From Stomorhina lunata (taxonomy: Eukaryota > Arthropoda > Insecta > Diptera > Rhiniidae): a DNA stretch of 64,000 nt. This document shows, piece by piece, positions 59,705 through 64,000 of the stretch (within the stretch, counting starts at the first letter, position 1; every line of letters starts with the position of its first letter). The DNA lies in contig OW121740.1 in NCBI GenBank assembly GCA_933228675.1, positions 160,328,486-160,392,485 of the forward strand, written 5' to 3'. Under the pieces are notes generated by a model. It saw only the letters and a list, made by a program, of their open reading frames with translations. It was not told where the DNA came from and did no database searches. A program made the translations under genes and the position numbers.

Positions 59705-60520
59705 TTTATACCCTTCACCACCACAGGTGGAAAGGGTATATTTGGTTTGTGCTGATGTTTGTAACGCATAGAAATATTGGTCTGAGACCTACCTTTTAGT
59801 ATACCAATCGACTTAGAATCACTCCCTGAGTTGTTTTAACGATGTCCGTCCGGCTGGCTGGCCGGTTATCCATGTAAGCTTGTTATCATTGTACAGGTTG
59901 TAACTTTAAAGATAATTTGATGAAATTTGGTACAGGTTCATATTTTGGTCCAAGGCGATCCCTTTGGCCGAAATCGGATTACTATTTCGAGTACCTCAAA
60001 TAGGGATGCCTACCCGAAACAGAGTTTTTGGTCCTTTAAAGTCAAAAAATTTAGCTGTATTTTAATAATATTCAGGACAAATATTGCTTATCATAATCTT
60101 AATCAGTGTTCCTAATTTTGTAGAAATCGGGAAATATTTGACTATACCTCCCATATAAGACACATTCTCAAAAGACGTTTATATACACATAAATGCACAA
60201 AAGCGTTAATAACTCTAAAGATAAATGCAGTTGATTATTTAAACTTTGCACAGATAAATATTTTGTAAATATTAACTAATAATCATAAATTAATACATTT
60301 GGTAACAATCGGTCTACAATTAACCCTAGCTCCCGTATCAGGCCCTTAGCCGGAAATGATATAAATCTCGAAATTTTGAAAAATAGCACATAATATCTAT
60401 ATGTATGTATGTCTATAAGACTTAAGGAAAACTTGTTTAATTGTTGGTCGATATTTGACCTTAGTAGTGAAAGGTATTATACAGTCGGGCTTGACCGACT
60501 TTAGCTTTTGTTACTTGTTT
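59705..60520 (+). mobile_element. DINE-1/INE-1-like Helitron-related element, nearly full length
   Basis: Starts with the hairpin TATACCCTTCACCACC / GGTGGAAAGGGTATA, then TTTGTAACGCATAGAAATAT, CGACTTAGAATCACTCCCTG, GATGTCCGTCCGGCTGGCTG, and ends with a perfect 6-bp hairpin AGTCGG/CCGACT (60483-60488, 60495-60500; loop GCTTGA) followed by GTTACTTGTTTTTTTT. Both hairpins and the T-rich insertion site fit the family. No coding capacity; the short frame at 59927-60115 is incidental. Confidence 0.82.
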
Positions 60521-61380
60521 TTTTTTTTGTTGCTCTTATCGAATTTATTAATACTCATTAAAATTAATGTTTTTAAATAACATCCAATTATTTATTTATC
60601 TATATTTATTAAACTAAAATATAAAAGACGGCAACAAAAAAGTATTTACATACATTTTGTACAATGTACGAGAGATGTATATGAATGCTAATTTATAGAA
60701 TAAATACATAAATATTTTTAGCAAAAAAAGCCTAAAAAAGATACAAAAAAAAAAGACTAATTTAATACAAATTTCGCATAAAATAAATTCAATATTGACA
60801 TATGCGAATAATATAATAAGTTTTGAATATTCATTCAATTTAATTAAATTAGCATGAGCGAAAAATTTATAACGTTTGCGGTTAAAATGTCAAAATCTAT
60901 CAACAACTAAAGGCGATGCGAGCAGATATTCAAATGCACACACACACTCGTATACTCGTTAATACTCATATTTTCCTAGATTTTACAAGCCATCGGATAA
61001 ATATTTGTATATATGTGTGTGTAAATAAATATATGTAGATGTGTAAATAAATACTTTTATGTGTAAATATGAATGTGTGTGTGTATGTGTGTAAACATGG
61101 TGGTTTTACATTCATAACTCGACTTGGCTTAAAATTTAAATCAGGTTTATTTTCTATCCTCTTTTTGAATAATTTATTTGATATGAAAAAAATTTACAAA
61201 ATTTTTTTTTAATAAAAAGCATCCTTTGAGCTTTTATTTTTTATTAAAAGTTTATTATGAATTATTTTGAAAGTGGTCCATTTTTCCATTGATATATAAA
61301 GGGTTTTGCGTTTTAGTGCTTTTAAAAATATAGGTAAACAATTTTAATAATTTAAACCTAAATTTTTTCTTTCATAAAAA
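60521..61380. other. Unique spacer with TG/TATG simple repeats
   Basis: AT-rich DNA. CACACACACAC lies at about 60937 and imperfect TGTGTGTA/TATGTGTG repeats at about 61007-61095. No gene recognised. Confidence 0.5.
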
Positions 61381-63345
61381 TAAATTTATTTCCTATAAAA
61401 AAGTAAATTTTTGAAAATTTTCCTATAAAAAGTAAATTTTTGAAAAATTTCCTATAAAAAGTAAATTTTTGAAAAATTTCCTATAAAATGTAAGTTTTTG
61501 AAAAATTTTCTATAAAAAGTAAATTTTTGAAAATTTTCCTATAAAAAGTAAATTTTTGAAAAATTTCCCATAAAAAGAAAATTTTTTTTTAAATTTCCCA
61601 TAAAATGTAAATTTTTGAAAAATTTCCAATAAAAAGTAAATTTTTGAAAAATTTCCTATAAAAAGTAAATTTTTTGAAAAATTTCCTATAAAAAGCAAAT
61701 TTTCGAAAAAATTTATATAAACGCAAAGTTTTGAAAAATTTTCTATAAAAAGTTAATTTTTGAAAATTTTCCCATAAAAAGTAAATTTTTGAAAAATTTC
61801 CTATAAAAAGTAAATTTTTGAAAAATTTCGTATAAAAAGAAAATTTTTGAAAAACTTCCTTTAAAATAGTAAATTTTTTAAAAAATTTCTATAAAAAGTA
61901 AATTTTTGAAAAATTTTCTATAAAAAGTAAATTTTTGAAAAATTTCCTATAAAAAGAAAATTTTTGAAAAATTTTCTATAAAAAGTAAATTTTTGAAAAA
62001 TTTCCTATAAAAAGACAATTTTTGAAAAATTTCCTAAAAAGTAAATTTTTGAAAAATTTTCTAAAAAAATTAAATTTTAAAAAGTAAATTTTCGAAAACT
62101 TTCCTACAAAAAGTAAGTATTCGAAAAATTTCCTACAAAAAGTAAATTTTTAAAAAATTTACGATTAAAAGTGAATTAAAAAATTTCTATTAAAAGTAAA
62201 TTTTCGAAAAATTTCCTATAAAAAGAAAATTTTTGAAAAATTTCCTATAGAAAGTAAATTTTTGGAAAATTTCCCATAAAAAGTAAATTTTTAAAAAATT
62301 TCCCATAAAAATTAAATTTTTGAAAAATTTCCTATAAAAAATAAATTTTTGAAAAATTTCCTATAAAAAGAAAATTTTCTTATAAAAAGTAAATTTTTGA
62401 AAAATTTCCTAAAAAATGTAAATTTTTGAAAATGTTCCAATAAAAAGTAGATTTTTGAAAAATTTCCTATAAAAAGTAAATTTTTGAAAAATTTTCTATA
62501 AAAAGTAAATTTTTGAAAAATTTCCTATAAAAAGTAAATTTTCGAAAAATTTCCTGTAAAAAGTAAATTTTCGAAAAATTTCCTGTAAAAAGTAAATTTT
62601 TGAAAAATTTCCTATAAAAAGTAAATTTTTGAAAAATTTATTGTAAAAAGTAAATTTTTGAAAAATTTTCTATAAAAAGTAAATTTTTGAAAAATTTCCT
62701 ATAAAAAGTAAATTTTTGAAAAATTTCCTTTAAAAAAGTAAATTTTTGAAAGAATTTCCTATAAAAAGTAAATTTTTGAAAAATTTCCTATAAAAAGTAA
62801 ATTTTTGAAAAATTTCCTTTAAAAAAGTAAATTTTTGAAAGAATTTCCTATAAAAAGTAAATTTTTGAAAAATTTCCTATAAAAAGTAAATTTTTGAAAA
62901 ATTTCCTATAAAAAGTAAATTTTTGAAAAATTTCCTGCAAAAAGCAAATTTTTGAAAAATTTCCTATAAAAAATAAATTTTTGAAAAATTTTCTATAAAA
63001 AATAAATTTTTGAAAAATTTCCTATAAAAAGAAAACTTTCTTATAAAAAGTAAATTTTTGAAAAATTTCCTATAAAAAGTAAATTAAAAAATTTCCTATA
63101 AAAACTAAATTTTTGAAAAATTTCTTGTGAAAAGTAAATTTTTGAAAAATTTCCTATAAAAAGTAAATTTTTGAAAAATTTCCTATAAAAAGTAAATTTT
63201 TTAAAAATTTCTTATAAAAAGTAAATTTTTTAAAAATTTCTTATAAAAAGTAAATTTTTTAAAAAATTTTCTATAAAAAGTAAATTTTTAAAAAATTTCC
63301 TATAAAAAGTAAATTTTTGAAAAATTTCCTTTAAAAAGTAAATTT
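61381..63345 (-). repeat. 29-bp minisatellite, CCTATAAAAAGTAAATTTTT unit
   Basis: About 67 units of the CCTATAAAAA family with two bases less than the 31-bp form: AAAAAGTAAA replaces AAAAATAAGAAA, giving period 29. A 115-bp block with TTTAAAAAAGTAAA and GAAAGAATTTCC repeats at about 62720 and 62815. CCTGTAAAAAGTAAATTTTC doublets occur at about 62553 and 62582. Confidence 0.95.
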
Positions 63346-64000
63346 TTCCGTTTTTTGGAATATATCAAATCATTTAAAAAAAATTTATAATAATCTTTAT
63401 AAGTTTTTCAAAAGCTTACATCATTAGATTTTCACTTTATTGCAATTGGATGTTATTATAACAAATACTTTGTTAATATATAAAATTAAACATATATTTT
63501 TTTCAAACATTTTTCACAAGTTAAGGGTGGTCACTATCTCCTTTTTTAACGAATGTTATGACAAACTTATAAATCAAATTTTTCATACAAAATTTCCACA
63601 ATGAGCCTTTTATAATTTTGTTAATTGTTTATGATTTAGTTTGTTCTATTACAATTTAACACTAATTTATCAATTAATCCTTAAATAGTTTATTTAAAGA
63701 TTTGCTGGAATTTTTTTTTGCAACATTTTTTTGTTGCATTATTTTCCGGAAACCGAACACAGTTGTAAATCATTTAATTACATTGTTCTTTGATTTATTG
63801 GCAATATTTAATATTTAATTTTTTAATGTTTTAAATTACCATTTTAATACTTTTGCAAAACATTAATTTTAATAATTCAAGTCAATATTTATTAAAAGTA
63901 TCAATAAAAAACATTTTAATTATACGACTACAAAAAAATCTATTAAATTATTAAACAAATAAGAAATTAATAATGTCGGCTTGGTGCGATTTAATGATAC
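63346..64000. other. Unique AT-rich spacer, nothing recognised
   Basis: Very AT-rich DNA to the window end with no recognised gene or element. Confidence 0.5.

Overview
The window looks like a piece of a large AT-rich fly genome (Diptera, probably a calyptrate such as a blowfly or house fly; this is an inference). The grounds are the very high A+T content, DINE-1/INE-1-like Helitron-related elements whose wording resembles those of higher flies, a piggyBac-type TTAA element, and fly-style splice signals. I see no complete protein gene, no rRNA and no tRNA. Roughly 60% of the window (about 38 kb by my tally) is tandem repeat. The very long open frames (about 950 to 1290 codons) are translations of a 12-bp satellite, not genes.

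Layout. 1-229: piggyBac-like MITE. 771-4106: 12-bp satellite. 5010-7400: 31-bp array. 8341-9345 and 9390-12005: 31-bp arrays head to head. 14031-15530 (+), 16771-17920 (-), 18501-20345 (+): a second 31-bp family with the arm TTGCACAAC. 21236-23620: 28-bp array interrupted by a ~225-bp Penelope-like fragment with a hammerhead-like core. 24601-28055: another 28-bp array. 28219-28342: DINE fragment. 28905-29158: GGAT/GGAC microsatellite. 29160-31110: 31-bp array. 33142-36790: second large block of the same 12-bp satellite. 38481-39725 (+), 41111-42815 (-), 44261-45815 (-), 57062-58165 (+): a third 31-bp family with the arm CTTCCCAC. 47203-47985: DINE copy inside a 31-bp array that resumes to 50445, with a 32-bp GATAACC array nested in it. 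51886-53555: 31-bp array. 55293-56843: cluster of an apparently undescribed inverted-repeat MITE. 58166-59095: 19-bp array. 59151-60520: two DINE copies. 61381-63345: 29-bp array.

How it fits together. Most minisatellites share one architecture: a 14-bp A/T palindrome close to TTTTCTATAGAAAA joined to an arm that is constant within an array and different between arrays, or two such 14-mers joined (28 bp). Period 31 recurs with at least three unrelated arms. Between arrays are unique AT-rich islands with a few splice-like signals. On the + strand there is a juxtaposed 3'/5' splice site at 31656/31657 that matches a recursive-splicing ratchet point, and a possible 26-nt micro-exon at 55214-55239. 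My favoured reading is that much of the window lies inside a giant intron of a + strand gene. On the - strand, exon-like pieces at 4387-4488, 13929-14012 and 40272-40323 (the last encoding a signal-peptide-like N-terminus) may be parts of nested genes. All exon calls are tentative without transcripts or homologues.
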